DNA from: Rhizobium chutanense | Lineage (GTDB): Bacteria > Pseudomonadota > Alphaproteobacteria > Rhizobiales > Rhizobiaceae | DNA length: 64,000 nucleotides | Reading direction: 5' to 3' | Assembly (NCBI RefSeq): GCF_002531935.1 | Contig: NZ_NWSV01000015.1 | Coordinates: 62,001-126,000 of the forward strand | Shown here: positions 26,248-34,862 of the stretch, piece after piece | Position numbering within the stretch: the first letter of the stretch is position 1 | How the letters are laid out: every line of letters starts with the position of its first letter | Translations under genes and position numbers: made by a program | Notes under the pieces: model-generated | Told to the model about the DNA's origin: nothing | Database searches by the model: none | Seen by the model: only the letters and a program-made list of their open reading frames with translations

Positions 26248-27794
26248 CAGTGGATGCGGCACCAACCGACGATGTCATCCTGCGTCTCGACGACGTGTCG
26301 AAGGTCTATTCGGGCATCGTCGCCGTCAAGCGCGCCAATCTGGAACTGCGGCGCGGCGCGGTGAACGTGCTCGTCGGTGAAAACGGCGCCGGCAAATCGA
26401 CGCTGATGAAGATCATCGCCGGCGTCGAACGCCCGACGCATGGCCGCATCATCCTGGATGGCGAACCCGTCTCCTTCGACAGTCCGGCCCAGGCGCAGGC
26501 GCACGGCATCGGCATGATCTTCCAGGAGCTCAATCTCTTCGCCAACATGTCGGTCGCCGAAAACATCTTCGCCACACGCGAGATCACCCGCGGCCCGCTC
26601 GGCATCGATCACAAGGCGCAGGTCGAGAAGGCCAACGAATTCCTGCGGCGGCTCGATGCCGGGATCGAGGCGGATACGATGGTCGAGGATCTGCCGATCG
26701 GCCAGCAGCAGCTCGTCGAGATCGCCAAGGCGATGTCGCTCAATGCCCGTATCCTGATCATGGACGAGCCGACATCGGCGCTTTCGGCCGCCGAAGTCGA
26801 CATCCTGTTCAAGGTGATCGGCGAGCTGAAGGCTCAAGGTGTGGCGATCGTCTATATCTCGCACCGGCTGGAAGAGCTGATGCGGATCGGCGACACCATC
26901 ACCGTGCTGCGCGACGGCCAGGTCACCGGCCAGGCGATGGTGCGCGACATCGACACGCGCTGGATCGTGCGCTCGATGATCGGTTCGGACGCCAAGGATT
27001 TTGCAAAATCCGTCACCCATGCCATCGGCGACGAGGTCTTCCGCGCCGAAAACATCAGCTTGCCCAGGCCGACGGGCGGGCTTGCGGTCAACGATGTCTC
27101 CCTCTCGGTCAGAGCTGGCGAGATCCTCGGCATTTACGGGCTGATGGGCGCCGGGCGCAGCGAATTCTTCGAATGCGTGATCGGCCGTCACACGCACTCG
27201 ACCGGCAGGGTCTTCATCGACGGCAAGGAAGTGCGTGCCCGCGACACCACGCGGCGCATCCGCCGCGGCCTTGCCCTCATTCCGGAGGATCGGCAGCGCG
27301 AAGGCCTGGTTCAGGTGCTCTCCGTCGCTTCCAACCTGACGCTGGCGAGCCTTTCCCGCTTCACCCGGCTCTTCCATATCGACAGCGGCGCCGAGAAAAA
27401 TGCCATTCGCGAGGCGATCCGGGATCTGTCGATCAAGGCGCCGAATCCGGATTTCGAGGTGACCTCGATGTCCGGCGGCAATCAGCAGAAGGTGGTGATC
27501 GGTAAGGCGCTGATGACCAATCCGAAGGTGCTGCTGATGGACGAACCGAGCCGCGGCATCGATGTCGGCGCCAAGGCCGACGTCTTCCGCACCATGCGCC
27601 GGCTGGCGGCAAACGGTCTGGCCATTCTGTTTTCAACCTCCGACCTCGAGGAGGTCATGGCGCTTTCCGATCGCATCGCGGTTTTGAGCAACGGCCAGCT
27701 CGTCGCCGTCTTCGACCGGCACGAGGCGACGGAAGAAGCGATCATCGCGGCTTCGGCCAGGGGACACGGACATCAAGGGAAACTCGCGTCATGA
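26244..27794 (+). CDS. Ribose-type ABC transporter ATPase with two nucleotide-binding domains
   Basis: A 516-residue RbsA/XylG-type protein. NBD1 has Walker A VGENGAGKSTLMKII, the Q-loop FQELNLFANMSV, LPIGQQQLVEIAKAM and Walker B RILIMDEPTSAL. NBD2 has the degenerate Walker A YGLMGAGRSEFFE usual for this family, then SGGNQQKVVIGKAL and VLLMDEPSRGIDVGAK. It energises import with the permease that follows, overlapping it by four bases. The start at 26244 overlaps the lipoprotein stop. Confidence 0.93.
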   Translation: MTVDAAPTDDVILRLDDVSKVYSGIVAVKRANLELRRGAVNVLVGENGAGKSTLMKIIAGVERPTHGRIILDGEPVSFDSPAQAQAHGIGMIFQELNLFANMSVAENIFATREITRGPLGIDHKAQVEKANEFLRRLDAGIEADTMVEDLPIGQQQLVEIAKAMSLNARILIMDEPTSALSAAEVDILFKVIGELKAQGVAIVYISHRLEELMRIGDTITVLRDGQVTGQAMVRDIDTRWIVRSMIGSDAKDFAKSVTHAIGDEVFRAENISLPRPTGGLAVNDVSLSVRAGEILGIYGLMGAGRSEFFECVIGRHTHSTGRVFIDGKEVRARDTTRRIRRGLALIPEDRQREGLVQVLSVASNLTLASLSRFTRLFHIDSGAEKNAIREAIRDLSIKAPNPDFEVTSMSGGNQQKVVIGKALMTNPKVLLMDEPSRGIDVGAKADVFRTMRRLAANGLAILFSTSDLEEVMALSDRIAVLSNGQLVAVFDRHEATEEAIIAASARGHGHQGKLAS

Positions 27795-28855
27795 TGGCGG
27801 CTACCTCAACCACTCTCGCGCCGAAGGGCGCCAACGGCTCGGCGCTTCTGACGGTGATGAAGCTCCGGACCTTCATTGCGCTCTTCGCCGTCATCATCTT
27901 CTTTGCGATCTTCGCGCCGAACTTCACCTCGACGGCGAACATGATCCTGATGTCGAAACATGTGGCCCTGAATGCGTTCCTCGCGATGGGCATGACCTTC
28001 GTCATCATCACCGGCGGCATCGACCTCTCGGTCGGATCGATCGTCGGGCTCTGCGGCATGGTCGCCGGCGGGTTGATCCTTTACGGCATCGAGCTGCCGA
28101 TCGGCTATACCATCTATTTCAACCTCTTCGAGATCGTGCTGATCACGCTGTCGATCGGCCTTGTCATCGGCCTGATCAACGGCCTCTTGATCACCAAGCT
28201 CAACGTCGCGCCCTTCATCGCCACGCTCGGCACCCTCTATGTCGCCCGCGGCCTGGCGCTGCTGTCGTCCGATGGCCAGACCTTTCCGAACCTCGTCGGC
28301 CGGCCGGAATATGCCACGACCGGCTTCGATTTCTTCGGCGCCGGGCGCATTCTCGGCCTGCCGGTCTCGATCTGGATCCTGATCGTGCTGGCGCTCGCGG
28401 CCGCCTATGTCGCCCGCTCGACGCCGATCGGCCGCCACATCTTCGCCGTCGGCGGCAATGAGCGTGCGGCGCGCATGTCCGGCATCCGCGTCGATGTCGT
28501 GAAGATCTTCGTCTACATGTTCTCCGGCCTGTGCGCGGCGATCGTCGGCGTCGTCATCTCCTCCGAGCTGATGGCTGCCCATCCGGCGACCGGTGAGAGC
28601 TTCGAACTCAATGCGATTGCCGCAGCCGTGCTCGGGGGCACCTCGATGTCGGGTGGCCGCGGCACGATCGGGGGCACGATCATCGGCGCCTTCGTCATCG
28701 GCATCCTCTCCGACGGATTGGTCATGATGGGCGTCTCCTCCTTCTGGCAGATGGTCATCAAGGGCCTCGTCATCATCATCGCCGTGGTCGTCGACCAGGC
28801 GCAGCGCCGCCTGCAGCAGCGCGTCACCCTCATGCAGATGGCAAAGGCAGGTTGA
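27791..28855 (+). CDS. Ribose-type ABC transporter permease
   Basis: A 354-residue RbsC-type inner-membrane permease with about ten hydrophobic segments. Conserved stretches include FVIITGGIDLSVGSIVGLCG, FIATLGTLYVARGLALL, FAVGGNERAARMSGIRVDVV and AAAVLGGTSMSGGRGTIGGT. It overlaps the ATPase gene and ends one base before the apiose dehydrogenase gene, so import and the first catabolic step share one message. Confidence 0.93.
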   Translation: MMAATSTTLAPKGANGSALLTVMKLRTFIALFAVIIFFAIFAPNFTSTANMILMSKHVALNAFLAMGMTFVIITGGIDLSVGSIVGLCGMVAGGLILYGIELPIGYTIYFNLFEIVLITLSIGLVIGLINGLLITKLNVAPFIATLGTLYVARGLALLSSDGQTFPNLVGRPEYATTGFDFFGAGRILGLPVSIWILIVLALAAAYVARSTPIGRHIFAVGGNERAARMSGIRVDVVKIFVYMFSGLCAAIVGVVISSELMAAHPATGESFELNAIAAAVLGGTSMSGGRGTIGGTIIGAFVIGILSDGLVMMGVSSFWQMVIKGLVIIIAVVVDQAQRRLQQRVTLMQMAKAG

Positions 28856-28856
28856 T

Positions 28857-29891
28857 ATGACCGAACTGAAAGGCGCCCTGATCGGCTGCGGCTTCTTCGC
28901 GATCAACCAGATGCATGCCTGGAGGGACGTCGAAGGTGCTTATATCGTCGCGATCTGCGACCGCGATCCCGAGCGGCTGAAGACCGTCGGAGACCAGTTC
29001 GGCATCGAGCGCCGTTACAGCGACGCCGAGGCGATGTTTGCCGATGGCGGATTCGATTTCGTCGATATCGCCACAACCGTTGAGAGCCACCGCGCTCTGG
29101 TGGAAATGGCCGCCCGCAACAGGGTGCCGGCCATCTGCCAGAAGCCCTTCGCCAAGACGCTGTCGGATGCAAAGGCGATGGTCGAGGCCTGCCGCAAGGC
29201 CGGTGTTGCCTTGATGGTGCACGAGAATTTTCGCTGGCAGACGCCGATCCAAGCGGTACGCAAGGCGCTCGAAACAGGCGCCATCGGCACGCCCTTCTGG
29301 GGCCGCTTCTCCTTCCGCTCGGGCTACGATGTCTTCTCCGGCCAGCCCTATCTCGCCGAAGGCGAGCGCTTCATCATCGAGGACCTCGGCATCCATACGC
29401 TCGATATCGCCCGCTATATCCTCGGCGACGTCAGCGCGCTCACGGCTCGCACTAGGCGGGTCAATCCCAGGATCAGGGGCGAGGATGTCGCGACCATTCT
29501 GCTCGATCACGAAAACGGCGCCACCTCTGTGGTCGACGTCAGCTACGCCACGAAGCTCTCGAAAGAGCCATTCCCCGAGACGCTGATGGAACTCGACGGC
29601 TCCGAGGGCACGATCCGCCTGACCCAGGGTTATCGCCTCGAAGTCAACAATGCCCAGGGCACCACCATTGCGGACGTCTCTCCGAAGCTGCTCTCCTGGG
29701 CCTCGCGCCCCTGGCATAACATTCAGGAGAGCGTCTATGCGATCCAGCAGCATTGGGTCGATCAGCTCAGGCGCGGCGCGGAACACTCAACCTCCGGGGC
29801 CGATAATCTGAAGACCTTCGCCCTTGTCGAGGCCGCCTATGATAGCGCTGCTCAGGGGAAGACGATCGATGTCGGGGCGATGCTGCGATGA
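28857..29891 (+). CDS. apsD: Gfo/Idh/MocA oxidoreductase, probable D-apiose dehydrogenase
   Basis: A 344-residue NAD(P)-dependent sugar dehydrogenase. The Rossmann motif is GALIGCGFFAINQMHAW with CDRDPERLK after it; the catalytic lysine lies in AICQKPFAKTLSDAK; GERFIIEDLGIHTLDIARYI carries the substrate histidine (xxxHxxD/N pattern). In known apiose pathways this family oxidises D-apiose to D-apionolactone. It overlaps the ApnL gene by four bases, pairing oxidation with lactone opening. Confidence 0.85.
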   Translation: MTELKGALIGCGFFAINQMHAWRDVEGAYIVAICDRDPERLKTVGDQFGIERRYSDAEAMFADGGFDFVDIATTVESHRALVEMAARNRVPAICQKPFAKTLSDAKAMVEACRKAGVALMVHENFRWQTPIQAVRKALETGAIGTPFWGRFSFRSGYDVFSGQPYLAEGERFIIEDLGIHTLDIARYILGDVSALTARTRRVNPRIRGEDVATILLDHENGATSVVDVSYATKLSKEPFPETLMELDGSEGTIRLTQGYRLEVNNAQGTTIADVSPKLLSWASRPWHNIQESVYAIQQHWVDQLRRGAEHSTSGADNLKTFALVEAAYDSAAQGKTIDVGAMLR

Positions 29892-31735
29892 CGGCCGATG
29901 TCTTCCAGCTCTACGGCACCCGGGCTCAGGAAAAGCCGCCGGTTCGCCTGACGGCCGGAAAGCTGACGGCCGATCTCGCCGACGGCAACCTCCGCTCGAT
30001 CCGCTATGACGGGACCGAGGTGCTGCGGGCGATTTCCTATCTGGTCCGCGACCGGGACTGGGGCACCCACAGCCCCGAAATCACAGATCGCAGGATCGAG
30101 CAGGGCGATGACCGTTTCGAAGTCGCTTACCGCGCGCGTTGCGAGGGACCGGACAAAACGATCCTCGTCATCGACGTCCGCATCGCGGGCTATCGGGGCC
30201 GGCTCGACTTCGAAGCGGAGGCCGTCTCGGAGACCGGCTTCGAGACCAATCGCTGCGGCTTCTGCATCCTGCATCCGATCGTTGGCGTGGCCGGTTCATC
30301 GGCGACGGTCGAGCATGTCGACGGCCGGATCGTGGCGACGCGTTTCCCCGATCTCATTGAGCCCTGGCAGCCGTTCAAGGACATGCGCGCCATCACCCAT
30401 GAGGTCATGTCAGGGGTTACGGCGGAATGCCGGATGGAAGGCGACACCTTCGAAATGGAGGATCAGCGGAACTGGTCCGATGCTTCCTACAAGACCTATG
30501 TCCGGCCGCTCGCTCTGCCCTGGCCTTATCAGATCCCGGCCGGCCAAGCCGTTCGGCAGAGGACGTTACTCATTATCCGGGATAACGGCGGTAGCGAAAA
30601 ACGCTCCCCGGCCGCGACGCCGGGCGCGGCGATCAGGCTCGAGTTGGGAGAGCGGACCGGCACCATGCCCGGTATCGGCGTGATCGTGGCGCCCGAAGAG
30701 GCCGATGCGACCCTCGCCGCAACGTCCCTGCTGGCGGAGATCGCGCCCCGGCAACTCCTCTTTCATTTCGATCCGGACGCGGGGCATGGCATCGAGGCAC
30801 TGAAGAAATTTGCCGCAATCGCTGCCGCCGATCGCGGCCGCTCGACGCTGGAGATCGCGCTTCCCTGCCGATCGTCGCCGGCAGACGAGGCGGCCGGGAT
30901 CGCCCGCCAGATGCAGATCGCGGGCCTCCGCCCGGATGCGATCCTGATCTCGCCTTCCGTCGACCGGCAATCGACGCCGCCCGGCAGCCAATGGCCGGAC
31001 TGCCCGCCGCTCGAAGCGATCTATGCCGCGGCGCGCGCCGCCTTTCCCGACATCCGTATCGGTGGCGGCATGCTGAGCTATTTCACCGAGCTCAACCGCA
31101 AGCGCGCACCATCCGGCGAGATCGATTTCGTCAGCCATTGCACCAATCCGATCGTGCATGCGGCCGACGATCTCAGCGTCATGCAGACATTGGAGGCTCT
31201 GCCCTTCATCACCCGCTCCGTTCGCGCGATCTACGGCGGTAAGCCCTACCGGATCGGCCCGTCGACGATCCCGATGCGGCAGAACCCCTATGGCAGCCGC
31301 ACGATGGACAACCCGTCCGGCGGGCGCATCCCGATGGCCAATCGCGATCCGCGCCACAATGGCCGTTTCGCCGCGGCCTTCGCGCTCGGCTATGCCATCC
31401 GCGTGCTGGATGCCGGCCTCGAATGCCTGACGCTCTCGGCTCTCACAGGTCCGTTCGGTCTGATCGCCGGCCCCGGCGAGCCGACCGAGCAAGGCGGGCG
31501 GCGGCCGCTCTTTAACACCGTGCGCACTTTGTCCGGGTTGGCGGGCGCATCCTGGCAGGAATGCATCTCCTCCTCGCCTTCCGAGGTTCTGTCTTTCGTG
31601 ACGCGGGATGCCGCAGGCGCGAAGCTCCACATCGTCAATCTGACGGGCGAAGAGCGGCGGGTCGATGGCGTCGCTTTGGGCAGGGAGGCGCTGCTCGCGC
31701 CCTTCGCCACCGTGGTCTTGCCGCTGGCGGATTGA
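29888..31735 (+). CDS. apnL: Probable D-apionate lactonase
   Basis: A 615-residue cytoplasmic protein without signal peptide, matching the ApnL type in length and position. It starts with a beta-rich domain (KLTADLADGNLRSIRYDGTE, VRDRDWGTHSPEITDRRIEQ), then a barrel-like region with DIRIGGGMLSYFTELNRKRA and FVSHCTNPIVHAADDLSVMQ. It would hydrolyse D-apionolactone made by ApsD to D-apionate. I recognise the family mainly through sequence character and setting, since it has no classical lactonase motif. It ends a tightly overlapping run of genes from the lipoprotein onward. Confidence 0.78.
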   Translation: MTADVFQLYGTRAQEKPPVRLTAGKLTADLADGNLRSIRYDGTEVLRAISYLVRDRDWGTHSPEITDRRIEQGDDRFEVAYRARCEGPDKTILVIDVRIAGYRGRLDFEAEAVSETGFETNRCGFCILHPIVGVAGSSATVEHVDGRIVATRFPDLIEPWQPFKDMRAITHEVMSGVTAECRMEGDTFEMEDQRNWSDASYKTYVRPLALPWPYQIPAGQAVRQRTLLIIRDNGGSEKRSPAATPGAAIRLELGERTGTMPGIGVIVAPEEADATLAATSLLAEIAPRQLLFHFDPDAGHGIEALKKFAAIAAADRGRSTLEIALPCRSSPADEAAGIARQMQIAGLRPDAILISPSVDRQSTPPGSQWPDCPPLEAIYAAARAAFPDIRIGGGMLSYFTELNRKRAPSGEIDFVSHCTNPIVHAADDLSVMQTLEALPFITRSVRAIYGGKPYRIGPSTIPMRQNPYGSRTMDNPSGGRIPMANRDPRHNGRFAAAFALGYAIRVLDAGLECLTLSALTGPFGLIAGPGEPTEQGGRRPLFNTVRTLSGLAGASWQECISSSPSEVLSFVTRDAAGAKLHIVNLTGEERRVDGVALGREALLAPFATVVLPLAD

Positions 31736-31790
31736 CCTCCGGCGTGTCAGCCGCATCTATGCAGTCGGAATTCGTTCTGGGAGGATCGGC

Positions 31791-32795
31791 ATGAAGACCA
31801 AGAAGCTTATCAATGCAGGGGCGGATGCCGTCGACGAGATGCTGCAGGGGGTTCTGGCGGCGCATCCCAAGCACCTCTACGCCGTGGAAGGCATGCCGCG
31901 CGCGATCATCGCCCGAAACGGACCGCGCAAGGGCAAGGTCGGGCTGGTTATCGGCGGCGGCTCCGGCCACGAGCCGAGCTTTCTCGGCTATGTCGGCAAG
32001 GGGCTCGCCGATGCCGCCGCGATCGGCAATGTCTTCGCCTCGCCGCCGCCCGATCCGATTATCGCCTGCGCAATGGCGGTCGACGGCGGTGCCGGCGTCC
32101 TCTTCATGTACGGCAATTATGCCGGCGACGTGATGAATTTCGACATGGCCGCGGAAATGCTGGCGCTCGACGAGATCGAGGTGCGCACCGTGCTCACGAC
32201 AGACGACGTGGCGTCTGCTCCTTCCGATCAGAGGGAGAAGCGGCGCGGCGTGGCGGGCAATGTCTTCATCTTCAAGGCGGCGGGTGCGGCCTGCGATCTC
32301 CTCTATTCCCTTGACGAGGTCGAGCGCGTCGCGCGCCATGCCAATGCGCGCACCTATACGATGGGTGTGGCGCTCTCGCCCTGTTCGCTGCCGCAGACCC
32401 TGAAGCCGAATTTCCTGATCGGCGACGGCGAAATGGAGATCGGCATGGGCATCCATGGCGAGCCCGGTACGGCCCGCGAGCCGCTGAAATCAGCCGACGC
32501 GGTGACGGACGAGCTCATGGACAATATTCTCCGCGAGATGAAGGCAGACCGGGGCGAGCGCGTCGCCGTGCTCGTCAACTCGCTGGGATCCACGCCGATG
32601 ATGGAGCTCTACATCATGATGCGGCGCGTCAAGGCGCGGCTCGACGATGCCGGGCTCGTCATCCATAGCTCGCTCGTCGGCAACTACTGCACCTCGCTCG
32701 AAATGGCGGGCGCCTCGGTCACGCTGATGCATCTCGACGACGAGCTGCAGCGGTTGATCGACCATCCCTGCGACTGCGCCATGTTCAAGAGGTGA
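31791..32795 (+). CDS. Dihydroxyacetone-kinase family, DhaK subunit (possible erythrulose/DHA kinase)
   Basis: A 334-residue DhaK-type protein with the ketose-binding fold: GLVIGGGSGHEPSFLGYVG, MYGNYAGDVMNFDMA and the histidine of MGMGIHGEPG that binds the ketose covalently. With the DhaL protein next door it makes a two-part kinase. In this setting it may act on L-erythrulose or dihydroxyacetone. GGGAGG lies seven bases before the ATG at 31791. There is no DhaM or EI-type partner, so ATP rather than PEP is the expected donor. Confidence 0.85.
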   Translation: MKTKKLINAGADAVDEMLQGVLAAHPKHLYAVEGMPRAIIARNGPRKGKVGLVIGGGSGHEPSFLGYVGKGLADAAAIGNVFASPPPDPIIACAMAVDGGAGVLFMYGNYAGDVMNFDMAAEMLALDEIEVRTVLTTDDVASAPSDQREKRRGVAGNVFIFKAAGAACDLLYSLDEVERVARHANARTYTMGVALSPCSLPQTLKPNFLIGDGEMEIGMGIHGEPGTAREPLKSADAVTDELMDNILREMKADRGERVAVLVNSLGSTPMMELYIMMRRVKARLDDAGLVIHSSLVGNYCTSLEMAGASVTLMHLDDELQRLIDHPCDCAMFKR

Positions 32796-32798
32796 TCG

Positions 32799-33446
32799 AT
32801 GACGATCGCGACCGAAGATCTGCAGCGCCTGTTTGCCCTGATCGCCGGGGATATCGCGGCGCAGCGCGATCATCTTTGCGAACTCGATGGTGCCATCGGC
32901 GACGGCGACCACGGTCTTGCCATGGATGCGGGCTGTGCGGCGGCGGCCAAGGCCGTCGCCGCGCTCGACCCGGCACAGGCTGCGCCGGCAGCCGCCTTCA
33001 ATGCGGCGGCAAAAGCCTTCCTCAATGCAGTCGGCGCATCCTCCGGTCCGCTCTATGCCACGGCCTTCATGCGCGCCGGAGCCGCCGTCAAGGACAGGCC
33101 TGCACTCTCCGACGACGATTTCGTGCGCGCTTTTTCGGCGATGGCGCAGGGCGTTCAGGAGCGCGGCAAGGCCGAGCCCGGCGAAAAGACCATGGTCGAT
33201 GCCTGGAGGCCGGCGGCCGATGCGGCTCTCGCTGCCTGGGCGTCCGGAACGCCCCTTTCCCAATCGCTCGACATGGCCGCGCAGGCAGCGCGCCAAGGCT
33301 GCGAAGCGACAAAGGATATGACGGCCGCCAAGGGGCGGGCGTCGCGGCTGGGGGAGCGGGTGATCGGGCACGTGGATCCCGGCGCCGCCTCGGCTGCGAT
33401 TATCGTTGCTTCGATCGCGAAATTCGTGCGGCAGCATGATGGTTAG
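32799..33446 (+). CDS. Dihydroxyacetone-kinase family, DhaL (nucleotide) subunit
   Basis: A 215-residue DhaL-type protein with the Mg-nucleotide motif ELDGAIGDGDHGLAMDAG near residue 30, plus AVGASSGPLYATAFM and AAKGRASRLGERVIGHVDPG, which are standard for the ATP-binding half of the kinase. It follows DhaK by three bases. Its last codons lie just upstream of operator site 3. Confidence 0.87.
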   Translation: MTIATEDLQRLFALIAGDIAAQRDHLCELDGAIGDGDHGLAMDAGCAAAAKAVAALDPAQAAPAAAFNAAAKAFLNAVGASSGPLYATAFMRAGAAVKDRPALSDDDFVRAFSAMAQGVQERGKAEPGEKTMVDAWRPAADAALAAWASGTPLSQSLDMAAQAARQGCEATKDMTAAKGRASRLGERVIGHVDPGAASAAIIVASIAKFVRQHDG

Positions 33447-33447
33447 C

Positions 33448-33460
33448 TCATCATACCAGT
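33448..33460. promoter_or_regulatory. Island operator, site 3 (CTCATCATACCAG)
   Basis: Identical to site 2. It is directly followed by TTGACA at 33461-33466, so a bound repressor would cover the -35 box of the second transporter operon. The binding-protein ATG is 56 bases further on. Confidence 0.72.
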
Positions 33461-33516
33461 TGACATGTAAATGACTATCTGCGACAAGGGGCCGGCTTAT
33501 CAAGAGGAGGACGGTA

Positions 33517-34770
33517 ATGCTGACCCTTTCCGCGAAATTGAAGACGGCGAGCATCGTCGCGATCGCCATGGCGTCTTTCGCCGCGACGCCGGTTTTTGCC
33601 GAAGACATCACGCTCTGGACCCTGAACTTCGACAACAATGCCGCCAATACGGCGTTGAAGAAGGTGGCGACGGATTTCGAAGCGGCAAACCCCGGAACGC
33701 ATGTCGAGATCGTTCAGCGCGCCGTCGACGAGCACAAGACGGCGTTGCGCGTCGCCGCCGGTTCCGACAAGGGGCCTGACATTTATTTCAGCTGGGCGGG
33801 TCTCGGCCTCGGCGGCGAATATGTGAAGGCCGGCCTCTCCCTGCCGCTCGACAAATATTACACCGAATATAAGTGGAACGACGAGTTGCTGCCGTCGGCG
33901 GCGGCTTTCGCCGACCTCTATCCCGGCGGCAAACACGGTGTTCCCTTCACCTTCAAGGGCGAAGCCGTCTATTACAACAAGAAGCTTTTCGAACAGGCCG
34001 GCATCAAGGACGAGCCGAAGACCTACGAGGAACTCCTTGCCGCGGCTGACAAGCTGAAGGCTGCCGGCATCCCCGCCTTCACCTTCGGCGGCACGGTCAA
34101 TTGGCACGTCATGCGGCTGATGGACGTCATCCTCGAAACCAAGTGCGGCGCCGAAAAGCACGATGCGCTGAAGGCGATGACGCTGGACTGGACCAAGGAG
34201 CCCTGTGCAGCGGATTCCTTCGCCGAATTCGCCAAGTGGACGAAGGACTATACGCTGCAGCCCTTCATGGGCATCGACAACAAGCAGTCCTACAGCCTCT
34301 TCACCGCCGGCCGCGCAGCGATGATGCTCGAAGGCGACTGGCTGGTCAGCCAGCTCAACGGCTCCGGCGCCAATCTCGACGATTACGGCATCTTCCCCTT
34401 CCCCACCAATACCGAGCGCCTCTACGGTTTCGCCGAGTACAATTACATCAGCACCAAGAGCAAGAACCCCGACATAGCCGCTAAATTCCTCGACTATTTC
34501 CTGTCGACGAAGGTGCAGCAGGATCTGCTCGGTCAGCTGAGCTCGACCTCCGTCAACAAGAACGTCCAATACGCCAATCAGAAGCCGCTCGAAGCCGAAT
34601 GGCTGGGGATCTTCCAGAAATACGGCAAGGTCTACATGAACGGCGACCAGGCCTTCCCGCTCGATGTGACGACGGAATATTTCCGCGTCATCAATGACGT
34701 TGCCTCCGGCAATACCGAGCCGGCCGAGGCGGCCAAGCAACTGCAGAGCTTCATCGCCGGCAGAAGCTGA
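33517..34770 (+). CDS. ABC transporter solute-binding protein (CUT1, family 1)
   Basis: A 417-residue periplasmic protein. Signal peptide KTASIVAIAMASFAATPVFA, then EDITLWTLNFDNNAANTALK; later FTFKGEAVYYNKKLFEQAGI and AAMMLEGDWLVSQLNGSG are typical of oligosaccharide-binding family 1 proteins. GAGGAGG precedes the ATG. It leads a second importer operon of the island, ending in a cytoplasmic glycosidase and ATPase, so its ligand is probably a glycoside rather than free sugar. Confidence 0.9.
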   Translation: MLTLSAKLKTASIVAIAMASFAATPVFAEDITLWTLNFDNNAANTALKKVATDFEAANPGTHVEIVQRAVDEHKTALRVAAGSDKGPDIYFSWAGLGLGGEYVKAGLSLPLDKYYTEYKWNDELLPSAAAFADLYPGGKHGVPFTFKGEAVYYNKKLFEQAGIKDEPKTYEELLAAADKLKAAGIPAFTFGGTVNWHVMRLMDVILETKCGAEKHDALKAMTLDWTKEPCAADSFAEFAKWTKDYTLQPFMGIDNKQSYSLFTAGRAAMMLEGDWLVSQLNGSGANLDDYGIFPFPTNTERLYGFAEYNYISTKSKNPDIAAKFLDYFLSTKVQQDLLGQLSSTSVNKNVQYANQKPLEAEWLGIFQKYGKVYMNGDQAFPLDVTTEYFRVINDVASGNTEPAEAAKQLQSFIAGRS

Positions 34771-34782
34771 TTCCTCCTAAGC

Positions 34783-34816
34783 GCCAGCCGATCGACCGCT
34801 GAGTTGATCGGCTGGC
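34783..34816 (+). terminator. Intercistronic stem-loop after the binding-protein gene
   Basis: A perfect 11-bp stem (GCCAGCCGATC / GATCGGCTGGC) around a 12-base loop, 12 bases after the binding-protein stop, followed by ACCGTCTTT. This is the third importer in the window with such a structure at the same place. Confidence 0.75.
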
Positions 34817-34862
34817 ACCGTCTTTCATGAGCTGGCGGCTGTTTTGCCGTCAGGAGGAAAGC

